Origin: Paracoccaceae bacterium | Lineage (GTDB): Bacteria > Pseudomonadota > Alphaproteobacteria > Rhodobacterales > Rhodobacteraceae | Length of the DNA: 64,000 nt | NCBI GenBank assembly: GCA_022448245.1 | Contig: JAKVCO010000007.1 | Span: 1-64,000, forward strand | Direction: 5' to 3' | Shown: positions 27,076-36,902 of the stretch, one piece after another | How the letters are laid out: every line of letters starts with the position of its first letter | Position numbering within the stretch: position 1 is the first letter of the stretch | The notes under the pieces: generated by a model | What the model was told of the DNA's origin: nothing | The model's database searches: none | What the model saw: only the letters and a program-made list of their open reading frames with translations | Position numbers and translations under genes: made by a program

Positions 27076-28344
27076 TCAGCCTTTGAGAAGGCAGGCCATA
27101 TAGAACCCGTCCATGCCGCCCTTCTTGAGCCAGTAATCCGGGCGAAGGCGCAATCCGCCTTCCTCAGTAATCCACTCAGGGTCGATCCCCGGCAGTTCCA
27201 GCGCAGCTGTGTCGGCCTTCAGCTCATGGCGCGCGAGAGCCTCTTCCACCTGCACTTCACCCTCATCGGGGATCAACGAGCAGGTGCAGTAGACGAGCCG
27301 TCCGCCCGGTTTCACCAGTTTGAGCGCATGGTCGATCATGCGAGCCTGCAAATCGATCAGCTCCGAGATGCCGCCACCATCGCGCGCATAGGGCAGATCG
27401 GCATGCCGCCGGATCGTGCCAGTGGCAGAACACGGCGCATCGAGCAGCACCGCATCATAAGTACCAGCGTGCTCGAAGATGTCGGATTCCAAGATGTCAG
27501 CCTTCAGCCCCGTCCGTTCGAGGTTCTGGGCAACACGCTCAAGCCGTGGCCCGCTGCTATCGAGCGCTGTCACCAACGCTCCAGCGGCTGCGAGCTGCAT
27601 CGTCTTGCCGCCCGGCGCTGCACAAAGATCAAGAATGCGCTCACCCGCTTTGGGGGCCAGTACCTTCACCGGCAGCGCAGCGGCGGCGTCTTGGACCCAC
27701 CAGTCGCCCGCCTCGAAACCGGGCATCGCCGATACCTGGCCCGCGTCTTTTACCCGGACCGTGCCCGTAGGAAGCAACTCGCCACCCACAGCCTCGGCCA
27801 CCGCAGCGGCATCGCCCTTGGCCGTCAGATCGAGGGGGGCGCCGCGCATATGCGCTGTTTCAACACCCTGAATGGCGCTGTTGCCGTAAGCGTTCGTCAG
27901 CGGCTTGCGCAACCAGCGCGGCAGTTGCGGCACCGGGAGCTTGCCCCAGTTCGCCTCGGCCTCGACGCTGGCTTTGCGGAGCACCGCGTTCACCATACCT
28001 TTGAAGCCGCGCGTGCGATTGGAGGCGCCTGCAGCCGAAACCATGTCGCCCACAACACCATGGGCCGCGCCGTCCAGCGCGCCGATCTCAACCAAACCCA
28101 AACGCAGGATCTGGCGCACCGGCTCAGGCGGGGCTTTCTGCAGCAGCGGTTTGAGCAAGCGGTCCGCCCGCTCACCCTGCCGCAGTGTCTCCAACGCCAA
28201 ACGTTGGGCGCGCGCCTTCTCGGCGGGGGCGAGAGACGTAAACCAATCTTCGCCGGAGAGCTCGCTTAACAGCTGCCCTTCCTCGCGGACGCCTTCCATA
28301 AGCTTCAGCGCTGCAGCGCGGGCGGGATGGGGAGATTGTGACAC
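27076..28344 (-). CDS. rsmB: 16S rRNA (cytosine-C5)-methyltransferase RsmB-like
   Basis: A 422-residue RsmB/NOP family methyltransferase expected to make m5C967 in 16S rRNA. An N-terminal NusB-like RNA-binding domain (about 1-140, with ARAAALKLMEGV and RQILRLGLVEI) precedes the SAM-binding domain with LDLCAAPGGKTMQLA. The two catalytic cysteines are in DAPCSATGTIRRH and YCTCSL. All are intact. It precedes the heparinase-like gene after a 100-base gap on the same strand and diverges from the DUF1674 gene, whose start lies 44 bases away. Confidence 0.95.
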   Translation of the reverse strand: MSQSPHPARAAALKLMEGVREEGQLLSELSGEDWFTSLAPAEKARAQRLALETLRQGERADRLLKPLLQKAPPEPVRQILRLGLVEIGALDGAAHGVVGDMVSAAGASNRTRGFKGMVNAVLRKASVEAEANWGKLPVPQLPRWLRKPLTNAYGNSAIQGVETAHMRGAPLDLTAKGDAAAVAEAVGGELLPTGTVRVKDAGQVSAMPGFEAGDWWVQDAAAALPVKVLAPKAGERILDLCAAPGGKTMQLAAAGALVTALDSSGPRLERVAQNLERTGLKADILESDIFEHAGTYDAVLLDAPCSATGTIRRHADLPYARDGGGISELIDLQARMIDHALKLVKPGGRLVYCTCSLIPDEGEVQVEEALARHELKADTAALELPGIDPEWITEEGGLRLRPDYWLKKGGMDGFYMACLLKG

Positions 28345-28388
28345 GAGCGCTCCTTGGCCTTGGGCAAGAAGCGGCGTATATCAGCCCC

Positions 28389-28574
28389 ATGGCCGATGAC
28401 AACTATGACCCGAAGAACCTGCCCCCCGCCGCCCAACGCGCGCTGGCCGAAGCAGCTGAGCGCCGGAAGACTGAAGAGGCAAAGCAGATGCCCAAGGAAT
28501 TCGGGGGGCGCGACGGGCCCGAACCCGTGCGTTTCGGTGATTGGGAAAAGAAGGGCATCGCGATCGATTTCTGA
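28389..28574 (+). CDS. DUF1674 protein, succinate dehydrogenase assembly factor 4 homologue
   Basis: A 61-residue acidic soluble protein whose C-terminal half, KEFGGRDGPEPVRFGDWE, is the DUF1674/SDHAF4 signature. Homologues bind flavinylated SdhA and help its assembly into succinate dehydrogenase. The start MADDNYD is taken in preference to a reading 17 codons longer, which would overlap rsmB. It stands alone between the divergent rsmB and the convergent periplasmic-protein gene. Short length is normal for the family. Confidence 0.85.
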   Translation: MADDNYDPKNLPPAAQRALAEAAERRKTEEAKQMPKEFGGRDGPEPVRFGDWEKKGIAIDF

Positions 28575-28585
28575 TCGCGCGGCGC

Positions 28586-28951
28586 TTAACGCAGGTTGAA
28601 GCTCGCCGAGTTGCCTGCGCCGCGATCCGTCGTAAAGCGCATCCTGTCGTCCGCTGCCTCAACGAGCTGGCAGTTATACGGTATCTCCCTCTCACCCCAC
28701 ATAATATCCCGGCAGAAGAAGCCATTCTGCCAACTCCACTGACCCGTGATCGAGCGACCGAGAGCTTTGCCCTCGATCCGGCCATCATCGGTCACAACGA
28801 GTGACAAGCCGAACATCCCGATGCGCAGATCACGCCCATCGATCGTGTTCATGAAGTCGGAGCGATCAGAGATCGCATCCATTGCCGCCACTGGGGCAGC
28901 GGCCCCAAGTGCGAGTACAAAGGCACAAGTTTTTGCAAAGGTGCGGTCCAT
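28586..28951 (-). CDS. Conserved periplasmic protein near dapB
   Basis: A 121-residue secreted protein with a signal peptide (hydrophobic core about residues 8-20, cleavage near VAAM). A small beta-rich domain follows, with two cysteines (FFCRDI and YNCQL) that could form a disulfide. The motif GRSITGQWSWQNGFFCRD is conserved-looking, and homologues occur next to dapB in Rhodobacterales, sometimes misnamed dihydrodipicolinate reductase after the neighbour. It has no dehydrogenase motif. Function is unknown. It lies downstream of dapB on the same strand, 78 bases after its stop. Confidence 0.75.
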   Translation of the reverse strand: MDRTFAKTCAFVLALGAAAPVAAMDAISDRSDFMNTIDGRDLRIGMFGLSLVVTDDGRIEGKALGRSITGQWSWQNGFFCRDIMWGEREIPYNCQLVEAADDRMRFTTDRGAGNSASFNLR

Positions 28952-29029
28952 CGCTCTCTCCTGCTTTGCCTTTTGTACGCAGCACAGCGGTATTTGGATT
29001 TATTGCTTCACGTACCCGTTAAGAACAGA

Positions 29030-29845
29030 TCAGTCCGCCAGGCCCAGCACATCCATCATATCGTACTGGCCAGGGATTTTATTCTGCCCCCAAAGCGCGG
29101 CCTTGAGTGCGCCGCGCGCGAAGATCCCACGATCCGTTGCGAGGTGACGCAGAACGATCCGTTCACCCGCACCAGCAAAGAGCACGTCATGTTCCCCCAC
29201 GATATCGCCGCCGCGAATGTTAGAGAAACCGATATGGCCCCTCTCCCGCGCGCCGGTGATGCCGTTGCGCGCATCATCGCGGACGTCTGCAAGGACCACG
29301 CCGCGACCCTCTGCAGCCGCTTCGCCCAGCATCAGGGCCGTGCCCGAGGGCGCATCGACCTTGTGATGGTGATGGGCCTCGATCACTTCGATGTCGAAAT
29401 CTTCGTCCAGCGCTGCTGCCACCATGCGCGTCAGCTTGGTCAGGAGGTTCACGCCAAGTGACATGTTGCCGGCCCGCACGATCACGGCATGACGTGACGC
29501 AGGCTCGAGCCGGGCGATCTGTTCGTCGCTCATGCCCGTTGTCCCGATCACATGCACCGCGCGGGCCTGAGCCGCGAGCGCCGCGAATTCGAGCGTCGCT
29601 TCCGGCGCGGTGAAATCGATCACAGCCTGCGCCTTCGAAAAGGCCTCAAGCGGGTCGTCGGTCACGACGACGCCAATGGGCGCGCCACCGCGCACTTCGC
29701 CCATGTCCTGCCCCACCCAAGCGTGGCCCATGCGCTCTACACAGCCCGCAAGTTTGGCCCGGTCGCTCTTCAGGATGGTCTCGACGAGCATTTGCCCCAT
29801 GCGCCCAGAGGCGCCAGTGACAACAATTCCCGGCAGATCGGCCAT
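29030..29845 (-). CDS. dapB: 4-hydroxy-tetrahydrodipicolinate reductase
   Basis: A 271-residue DapB, which reduces 4-hydroxy-tetrahydrodipicolinate with NAD(P)H in lysine and diaminopimelate synthesis. The nucleotide-binding motif GASGRMGQ lies at residues 10-17, and the substrate/catalytic motif [13 protein letters not shown] at about 150-162. The ATG at 29845 is preceded by AAGGAGA; a longer reading upstream has no resemblance. In relatives dapB is usually close to rbfA and truB. Here almost 19 kb of accessory genes separates them. Confidence 0.97.
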   Translation of the reverse strand: MADLPGIVVTGASGRMGQMLVETILKSDRAKLAGCVERMGHAWVGQDMGEVRGGAPIGVVVTDDPLEAFSKAQAVIDFTAPEATLEFAALAAQARAVHVIGTTGMSDEQIARLEPASRHAVIVRAGNMSLGVNLLTKLTRMVAAALDEDFDIEVIEAHHHHKVDAPSGTALMLGEAAAEGRGVVLADVRDDARNGITGARERGHIGFSNIRGGDIVGEHDVLFAGAGERIVLRHLATDRGIFARGALKAALWGQNKIPGQYDMMDVLGLAD

Positions 29846-29912
29846 GACATGTCTCCTTGTTCCGGCGCTTGATGCCTGATGGGGCGCTGCTGCGCAACGC
29901 GCATCATCGCAC

Positions 29913-29927
29913 ATGAAATCGTTTCAT
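29913..29927. promoter_or_regulatory. Palindromic operator candidate between dapB and the pirin gene
   Basis: ATGAAA-tcg-TTTCAT is a perfect 6-3-6 palindrome in the 176-base divergent gap. It ends exactly where the best -35 hexamer of the pirin gene begins. It is a likely binding site for a dimeric repressor or activator that is not encoded nearby. Confidence 0.5.
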
Positions 29928-29956
29928 TTGCATTATTGCGCATTTCCGCACATAAC
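29928..29956 (+). promoter_or_regulatory. Candidate promoter of the pirin gene
   Basis: TTGCAT (29928-29933) and CATAAC (29951-29956) are separated by 17 bases, an ideal spacing, though each box is only a partial match to the housekeeping consensus. The start codon is 65 bases downstream, behind a strong ribosome site (GGAAAGGAGG). Confidence 0.4.
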
Positions 29957-30021
29957 CTGCGATTTGGATACGCGCCCGTTTCGCTCCATTTCAAGGAGCA
30001 ACGCAGGAAAGGAGGCTCAAG

Positions 30022-30990
30022 ATGAGCTGGAACCCAACCCATGGCAACGACATCCCTCAGGGCGATGCGGATAGCATCGAAGCCCTGATCATCCCACGTG
30101 CCCGTGACCTCGGCGGCTTTGAAGTGCGGCGCGCCCTCCCCTCGCCCCAGCGGCAGATGGTGGGGCCGTTCATCTTCTTCGACCAAATGGGCCCCGCGGA
30201 GTTCATCACCGAGGGCGGCATCGACGTGCGCCCGCATCCGCACATCGGGCTTGGCACCGTGACCTACCTCTACCAAGGCGAATTTGAACATCGCGACAGC
30301 CTCGGCACCCACCAAATGATCTATCCCGGCGAAGTGAACTGGATGACCGCTGGCAGCGGCGTCACCCATTCCGAACGGACGAGCCCGGAAACCCGCGCTT
30401 CGCGTCACTCGCTCTTCGGCATCCAAACGTGGATTGCCCTGCCCGAGGACCGCGAAGAGATGGATCCAGATTTCGAACACCACAAGGAAGGTGCCCTCCC
30501 GCTGCTTCAGGACACCGGCGTCGAAGCGCGCCTGATCCTCGGTGACGCGCACGGTGAAAACAGCCCTGTGACCATGCAGTCAGAGACGTTCTACGTCGAT
30601 GTTCAACTCGCCCCAGGCGCGGCCTACCCGCTGCCTGACAACCACGAGGACCGCGGTATCTACGTGACCGAAGGGGAGATCGAGGTTGCTGGCGACGTGT
30701 TCGAGAAAGGCCGCATGATGGTCTTCCGTCCAGGCGACCGCATCAGCGTGAAAGCCGGCCCCATGGGCGCGCGGATCATGGCGCTGGGCGGGGCCACGAT
30801 GAACGAAGGCCGCTACATCTGGTGGAACTTCGTCTCCTCATCGGCTGAGCGCATCCACGAAGCCAAAGAAGCGTGGAAGGCAGGCGACTGGGGAAACGGG
30901 CCGTTCAAGCTGCCTCCGGGCGACGAAGACGAGCATATTCCGATCACGCCTGAGCTAGATCGCACAAAGCCACGCAAACGCGAGGTATGA
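30022..30990 (+). CDS. Pirin family protein
   Basis: A 322-residue double-cupin pirin. The N-terminal cupin shows RRALPSPQRQMVGPFIFFDQMGP-like sequence and the metal-binding pattern RPHPHIGLGTVTYLYQGE, followed by GSGVTHSE, which supplies the three histidines and glutamate that bind iron. The C-terminal cupin and a C-terminal tail follow. Some pirins have quercetinase activity and others act as redox-sensing partners; the sequence does not decide. The promoter region carries a perfect palindrome. It is the first gene of the accessory block after dapB. Confidence 0.93.
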   Translation: MSWNPTHGNDIPQGDADSIEALIIPRARDLGGFEVRRALPSPQRQMVGPFIFFDQMGPAEFITEGGIDVRPHPHIGLGTVTYLYQGEFEHRDSLGTHQMIYPGEVNWMTAGSGVTHSERTSPETRASRHSLFGIQTWIALPEDREEMDPDFEHHKEGALPLLQDTGVEARLILGDAHGENSPVTMQSETFYVDVQLAPGAAYPLPDNHEDRGIYVTEGEIEVAGDVFEKGRMMVFRPGDRISVKAGPMGARIMALGGATMNEGRYIWWNFVSSSAERIHEAKEAWKAGDWGNGPFKLPPGDEDEHIPITPELDRTKPRKREV

Positions 30991-31056
30991 CTTCTTGACT
31001 TCGCGCCCGGCTGGTTCAGTGTGCCTGAAACCGCTAGGCGCGAAGGCGAGGATACG

Positions 31057-33360
31057 GTGTCAGAAGAACTCATTCGAGGCTTCTCAAATATCGGGCTGAT
31101 TACTCCGGCCCGAGCTTTTTCGGCTTTCCCGAAAAACAACTTCCCCATCAGCAGCAAGTCCCCCCGCGCGACGCGGTGAAGGTCGAGCTGGAGAAAGACG
31201 ATCTCGTGTCGCTTGAGGGCACGGGCGGCGCCTCCGGCTTCCTGATGGCATTCGACGCCCGGGGGCGCGACGCACTGGGCGCAGTCGGGATCGAGGCACG
31301 GGCTGAGGTGCCTTGGGGCGGGTTCAATCACCAACAGCTGCGCGGCTGGGTGGCGGCCCATGGCGGCACTGAAAGCCTCAAGGGCGTCCGCGTGCCGCTG
31401 CCCGAACTCGTCGCCTTCAAGGCAGCTCAAGCGATGACGCTTTGGGTCGTGCACACGATCTCCCAATCGGAAGCGATTGAAGGTGGCTATCTGGGTGAAG
31501 TCATTCTCAGCGCCACAGGAACGGCACCGCGCGCCCTGCTGCCGGACCCACTCGGCGAGGTGCGCCAGGAATTCACGATCCCGCGCGGCACAGCACGGGC
31601 CTACGAGGTCGCCAAAGGCGAGATCATTCAGATCATCGATGTCGACGGTCAGCAGTGCTCGGACTTCACCGCGTTCCGCAAAGACGGCCTCGATGCGCGT
31701 GAAGAATGGATCATCGACTCCACGGCCAAACGCTCCATGATCCGCCACGCGTATCCCGGGCCGGGCTTGCTCGATAAATTCTGTGATCGGGAGATGCGTC
31801 CGCTTCTGCGCGTGGTGCAGGACACCTGCGGGCGCCACGATACCTTTGGCCTCGCCTGCACGGCGCGCGGCTATGAGGAGAGTGGCTTTCCCGGTCACCG
31901 CAATTGCTCCGACAACATCTCCTACGCGATGGCACCTTTCGGCGTCGAAAAGCGTGCGGCATGGCCCGCCATCAACTTTTTCTGGAATACGTGGATCGAT
32001 CCGCACAGCCACGCGCTGTTGACCGAGGAATCGCACTCCCGCCCCGGCGATTACGTGGCCATGGAGGCCATGGAAGACCTCGCTTGCGTCTCCACCGCCT
32101 GCCCTGACGATCTCGATCCGATCAACGGCTGGAACCCCACGGATGTCCACGTTCGCATCTACCGCACCGGCGCCCCGATCCGCCGGGCCGTCGCTTACCG
32201 CGTGAAGGAGGATGCGCCCATGACTATCAGCCACGAGAGCGCTTTCCATCCTCGCACTGCCGACCTGACCCACGCGTTCGCGCCCGCGCGCGACCTTTGG
32301 CTACCGACGCATTTCCCAGCCACCGGCACGGCGGGCGAATACTGGGCCTGCCGCGAGAAGGTGACACTGAAGGACATGTCCTCGCTTCGGAAATACGACA
32401 TCGTGGGCCCCGACGCGGAACGCTTGCTGCAGCGCGCGCTGTCCCGCGATATCTCGCGCCTCGCTGAATGGCGCGGCGGCTACGCGATCATGTGTGATGA
32501 GACCGGCGCCGTGATCGACGACGGCACCCTCTTTCGCATGGGCGGTGACCTCTTCCGCTGGTGCTGCGGTACCGAGGAAAGCGTGCGCCATTTGGCGAGC
32601 CTCGCCGACGCCGAGAACCTCAATGTCCGCGTCCACGACATGAACTCCGCCCTCGTGAACCTCGCGCTTCAGGAGGCCGAGGTCTCACGATGTGCTCAGC
32701 GGGCTCATCTTCACGCAGCCCCATGTGCCGACTTTGGAACAGGTAAAGTGGTTCGGCGCCACGATTGCGCGCCTTAATGACCGGGATGGCGCGCCGTTCA
32801 TGCTGACGCGTTCAGGCTACACAGGTGAGCTCGGTTACGAGATCTTCTGCACCCCGGGCGACGCGCTCGCAATCTGGGATGGCCTGATGGAAGCAGGGGA
32901 GCGCTACGGCATCACCCCCATGGGATCGGCCGCGCTTGAGGTCATCCGCGTGGAGGCAGGCCTGCCCGCCGCGGGCGCAGAATTTGGCCCCGGCTCGGAT
33001 GCCTATGAGAGCGGCCTTGGCTTTGCCGTCGACCTCAAGAAGACCGATTTCGTCGGTCGCGAGGCGCTGGCCCGCAATGCGGAGGCCCCGCGCCGTGCCC
33101 TGAAAGGGCTTCTCTTCGAGTGTCAGGACGTGCCGGCCCATGGCGCGCCGATCTATGCCGGCGAACGCCAGATCGGGCAGATCACCTCCGCCGTACGCTC
33201 CCCCCAGCGGGAGACGACCATTGCCATGGCGCGGATCGCGGTCGAATTTGCCGAAGACGGGACCGAGCTCCTCGTTGGGCAGATGGGCGGCCACCTGAAG
33301 CGGCTGCCATGCACCGTGGCACCGCTGCCCTTCTTCGATCCAAAGCGCGCGCGCGCATAA
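31057..33360 (+). pseudogene. DUF1989-aminomethyltransferase (GcvT) fusion, broken by two frameshifts
   Basis: The gene encodes an N-terminal DUF1989 domain (urea-carboxylase-associated family; CSDFTAFRKDG and the HPDDL-like CPDDLDPINGW region) fused to a GcvT-type folate-binding aminomethyltransferase domain. The likely start is GTG 31057 behind a GAGG site. A one-base loss near 31093-31095 in a G run shifts the frame before DYSGPSFFGFPEKQLPHQQQ. A one-base gain at 32673-32676 splits the family motif LALQ-GPRSHDVLSGLIF. The two corrections cancel in length, restoring 767 residues. The pieces read without correction are 31176-32777 and 32692-33360. It may be a decayed gene or an assembly fault. 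The intact form would be a cytoplasmic demethylase or C1-transfer enzyme, inferred from the domain. Confidence 0.85.
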
Positions 33361-33399
33361 CGCATTGCACCTGCCTGCGGCGGTTGTAGGGTCGGATCG

Positions 33400-34647
33400 A
33401 TGTACGATCTGGCAGTTCTCTGGGATTGGGTGGGCTTCGCTGTCCGCTGGTTACATGTCATCTCTGCGATGGCGTGGATCGGCGCGTCGTTCTACTTCAT
33501 CGCCCTCGACCTCATGCTCAAACCCGCCGACGACATGCCCGAAGGCGCGTCCGGCGAGGAATGGGAGGTCCACGGCGGCGGCTTCTACCACACCACGAAA
33601 TACATGGTCGCCCCCGCACGCCTGCCCGAGCACCTGACCTGGCACAAATGGCAGAGCTATACGACGTGGCTCTCTGGCGCGGCCCTTCTCGCGATCATCT
33701 ACTGGGTTGGGGGCGAGATTTACCTGCTCGACCCATCCAAAGCCGACCTAAGCCTCTTCCAAGGCATCATCCTGAGTGCCGCCAGCATCGGTGTGGGCTG
33801 GGTGATCTACGACTTCCTGTGCAAATCGAAGCTGGGAGACTTCCCGAACGCCATGATGCTCGCGCTCTTTATCATCATCGTGCTGATGAGCTGGGGCCTC
33901 AATCAGGTTTTCACAGGCCGCGCAGCGCTGCTGCACCTCGGCGCCTTCACGGCGACGATTATGACGGCCAACGTCTTCTTCATCATCATGCCCAACCAGC
34001 GGATCGTGATCGCTGATCTGAAGGCAGGCCGAAAGCCCGATGCGAAATACGGCAAGATTGCCAAGCTGCGGTCGACGCATAACAATTACCTGACGCTGCC
34101 GGTCGTCTTCCTTATGCTGTCGAACCACTACCCGCTCGCCTTCGGGACGGAATACGCGTGGATCATCGCCTCGCTCATCTTCCTTACAGGCGTCACCATC
34201 CGGCACTACTTCAACACAATGCACAAAACGGGCGCCGGTCCGAACTGGACCTGGTTCGTGACAGCGATCCTGATGATCATCATCGCCTGGCTGTCCACCG
34301 CCGCTCTGCGGGGCGAGACGTGGGAGGAAGCCTCCGCACGACCGCTTACCGCCCATGAGGCCCGCTTTGCCGAGGCACAGGGCTTTGCGGAGGCCTCGAC
34401 CGCCGTCATCGGCAACTGCTCCATGTGCCACGCGCGCGAGCCCTCGTGGCAGGGCTTCCAGTGGCCGCCGAAAGGCGTGCTGCTCGAAACCGAGGCCGAC
34501 ATCGCGCGCAACGCGCTGCAGATCTATTTGCAGGCTGGCGTCAGCCACGCCATGCCCCCGCCCAACGCCTTCGAGATGGACGAGCAAGCCCGCGCCGACA
34601 TACGCCGCTGGTACCGTGCTGCGACCAATGGGGCAGCCTTAGAATAA
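33400..34647 (+). CDS. puuD: Urate hydroxylase PuuD (membrane, cytochrome c domain)
   Basis: A 415-residue PuuD. The N-terminal region has about seven to eight membrane helices, beginning WLHVISAMAWIGASFYFIALD, and matches the DUF989-type urate oxidase. The C-terminal domain carries a haem c site, CSMCH, and a later methionine ligand candidate in SHAMPPPN. PuuD oxidises urate to 5-hydroxyisourate and passes electrons to the respiratory chain. Intact, with no lesion, unlike the gene before it. No other purine-catabolism gene was recognised in the window, so electron partner and later steps lie elsewhere. Confidence 0.93.
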   Translation: MYDLAVLWDWVGFAVRWLHVISAMAWIGASFYFIALDLMLKPADDMPEGASGEEWEVHGGGFYHTTKYMVAPARLPEHLTWHKWQSYTTWLSGAALLAIIYWVGGEIYLLDPSKADLSLFQGIILSAASIGVGWVIYDFLCKSKLGDFPNAMMLALFIIIVLMSWGLNQVFTGRAALLHLGAFTATIMTANVFFIIMPNQRIVIADLKAGRKPDAKYGKIAKLRSTHNNYLTLPVVFLMLSNHYPLAFGTEYAWIIASLIFLTGVTIRHYFNTMHKTGAGPNWTWFVTAILMIIIAWLSTAALRGETWEEASARPLTAHEARFAEAQGFAEASTAVIGNCSMCHAREPSWQGFQWPPKGVLLETEADIARNALQIYLQAGVSHAMPPPNAFEMDEQARADIRRWYRAATNGAALE

Positions 34648-34674
34648 GGCCTCCCCGTTTCAGGAAAGCGCTGA

Positions 34675-35964
34675 CTACCTTTGATCAGCCCTAAGCCGTT
34701 TCGCTAAGCCAGCCGTAAGCACCCCTGCGGCGGCAAGAAACAACGCCCCAGCCAGCCATGCTGTGGGAGTGGAGTAAACATCCGCAATGGCGCCCGCAAA
34801 AATGAGGCCCAGCGCTGCACCGAACTGCTGTATCAGAGATCTTAAGGACAGCATCGTCGACCGTTGGTGATCTTCAACGTATTCATGCAGAAGACTGCTG
34901 GCGGGGGTCTCAGAAACACCAAGTGCAACGGCAAAAATAACGAACGCCACCGCAAAACCGAGAATGCCATCCTGCAAGGCCAAAACGATCTGAACCGCGG
35001 CTAGGATTGCGAACGTCAGGCACAGCGTGGCCGCATGCCGCCTCTGGAAAATCCGGCTAACGCGGGGAGACAACCACGCTCCGAACGCGATGGAAAAGAA
35101 ATAAGTGGCCGTCAGGATGCCGATGGCGGTGTTAGCGAGGCCATCGGCCAACAAGGGCTTCACATGCGTCGGCCAGATCACTTCGACCGGGTTCGTCGCC
35201 ATCAAGAAAAGCGCCAAGGCAACCAAGAGAACCGACAGCGTGGAATGCCTAAAAGCGAGGAGGGCTGCGTCCCTGATCATACCTGGAACCGCCACAAAGC
35301 CCTCTTTCAGCGCCCTAGGGTTTAATGGTCTTGGCGCCTCAACGATCAAAACCATGGTGTAAAAGAACACACCAATCATCACTGCAAAGCTCGCGATATA
35401 GGAGACGTCGTATATGCTCGCGGCCCGGCCTTCAGCCATGGAGCCAGCGACGTCGGGAAGCGCGCCTCCCAGAAACGCTCCAATCGCTAAGCCCATTGCA
35501 TTGGCCCACTGCGCCCGCGCAAGGGCAGGCTGAACGTCTACATCCGGCGCTTGTGACTTGAAGGTTTCAACGAACCAGGCATCGAGGGTGCCGGACCGGA
35601 GTGCGCGTCCGAACCCAATAAACGCGAAGGAAATCGCAAGGACGTAGAAATCGCTCGACGACAAGAACAACGCCAGCGAAAGGACGCTTGAAACGACCGC
35701 CGCGAGAAAAACAGGCTTGCGGCCGATAGTGTCCGCCAATCCTCCGAACGGAAGCTCCATCGTCATCGTGATGATAGAATAAACCCCGAAGAGAAGCGCG
35801 ATCTGGAAAAGGTCCATGCCTCGATCGGTCAACGCGAGAGCGACAACGGCAACCGTCAGACCCATGGCAAAACGGTCAAGAAACTGATGAACCTGAAACA
35901 CTCGAATGTGGCGACGGGCATTTTGCGTCAAAGATGCGAAGGAAAATTCTGCGGGGGCGGCCAT
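34675..35964 (-). CDS. MFS transporter
   Basis: A 429-residue carrier with about 12 membrane helices. The loop GGLADTIGRKPVFL between helices 2 and 3 is the classical MFS signature, and LRSGTLDAWFVET and the late QRSTMLSLRSLIQQFG are family-typical. The start MAAPAEF at 35964 is used; a much longer reading upstream is antisense to the next gene. Base composition is a little lower in GC than its neighbours, perhaps an acquired gene. It is convergent with puuD, whose stop is 27 bases away. Substrate unknown; a drug-efflux-like or solute exporter are both possible. Confidence 0.88.
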   Translation of the reverse strand: MAAPAEFSFASLTQNARRHIRVFQVHQFLDRFAMGLTVAVVALALTDRGMDLFQIALLFGVYSIITMTMELPFGGLADTIGRKPVFLAAVVSSVLSLALFLSSSDFYVLAISFAFIGFGRALRSGTLDAWFVETFKSQAPDVDVQPALARAQWANAMGLAIGAFLGGALPDVAGSMAEGRAASIYDVSYIASFAVMIGVFFYTMVLIVEAPRPLNPRALKEGFVAVPGMIRDAALLAFRHSTLSVLLVALALFLMATNPVEVIWPTHVKPLLADGLANTAIGILTATYFFSIAFGAWLSPRVSRIFQRRHAATLCLTFAILAAVQIVLALQDGILGFAVAFVIFAVALGVSETPASSLLHEYVEDHQRSTMLSLRSLIQQFGAALGLIFAGAIADVYSTPTAWLAGALFLAAAGVLTAGLAKRLRADQR

Positions 35965-36117
35965 GCGATAAATATCGGTGCGACCAGCAGACTGCACAAC
36001 ACAGTTTCCGTACATCTGTGATGGTCCGTAAATCCCACCCACGTCGATGCAGGAAGCAGCTTTGAGTTGGGCAGCAGCCTGTGTATCGCTGCCCCCACAG
36101 AAAGTTGGGAGCGAACA

Positions 36118-36900
36118 GTGTTCACGCAGGATCAAATCGAAGAATACCAGAACGATGGCGCCACCGTGATCCGTGGCCTCTTCGCCGAGCATGTCGAGAC
36201 CCTGCGCGCCGGCGTTGCCCGCAACATGGAAGAACCTGGCCCCTACGCTGCTGAGAACCTGAAACCGGGCGAGGCAGGCCGCTTCTTCGACGATTACTGC
36301 AACTGGGAACGCATCCCGGAATTTGCGGAGGTCGCAAAAGACCCGAAAGTCGCGGCGGCAGCCGGGGCCCTGATGGGATCGGAGCGTGTACAGCTCTTCC
36401 ATGACCACGTGCTGGTGAAGGAGCCGGGCACCTCGAAGCCCACACCTTGGCACCAAGACGGCCCTTACTACTTTGTTGAGGGGCGGCAGACGATCTCCTT
36501 CTGGTCGCCGCTCGACCCAGTCACGAACGCAACGCTGCGCTGCGTGGCGGGATCGCATCTGTGGGAGAAACCGGTTCTGCCGACCTGCTGGCTTGCAGAA
36601 ACCTCGTTCTATCCCAACGAAGACGACTACCGCCCGGTGCCCGATCCCGACGCCGAGGGCATGCGCGTCCTCGAATGGGAGATGGCGCCCGGCGACGCCG
36701 TGGCCTTCAACTTCATGACGCTCCACGGCGCCCGCGGGAACGAGGCCGCCGCGCGCCGCCGTGCGTTTTCACTGCGTCTGGTGGGTGAAGACGCCCGCTA
36801 CGTCACACGCCCTGGCCGTACGTCGCCGCCCTTCCCCGGGCACGACATGCAAGACGGCCAACGCCTGCGCGAAGACTGGTTCCCCGTGCTCCGCGCCTAG
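36118..36900 (+). CDS. Phytanoyl-CoA dioxygenase (PhyH) family 2-oxoglutarate oxygenase
   Basis: A 260-residue Fe(II)/2-oxoglutarate oxygenase. The HxD iron motif is in TPWHQDGPYY, the distal histidine in FMTLHGARGN, and an arginine likely to bind 2-oxoglutarate follows in AFSLRLVGED. The GTG at 36118 is chosen because GGGAG precedes it. The family hydroxylates varied substrates, including ectoine, phytanoyl-CoA and alkylamines. Its position beside demethylase genes suggests an N-methylated or amino compound, but the substrate is not readable. Ends in TAG, two bases before the convergent DUF1203 stop. Confidence 0.9.
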   Translation: MFTQDQIEEYQNDGATVIRGLFAEHVETLRAGVARNMEEPGPYAAENLKPGEAGRFFDDYCNWERIPEFAEVAKDPKVAAAAGALMGSERVQLFHDHVLVKEPGTSKPTPWHQDGPYYFVEGRQTISFWSPLDPVTNATLRCVAGSHLWEKPVLPTCWLAETSFYPNEDDYRPVPDPDAEGMRVLEWEMAPGDAVAFNFMTLHGARGNEAAARRRAFSLRLVGEDARYVTRPGRTSPPFPGHDMQDGQRLREDWFPVLRA

Positions 36901-36902
36901 GC

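Noticed and set aside
28338-28388. Longer N-terminus of the DUF1674 protein
   Set aside because: It would overlap the start of rsmB on the other strand and adds unrelated residues.
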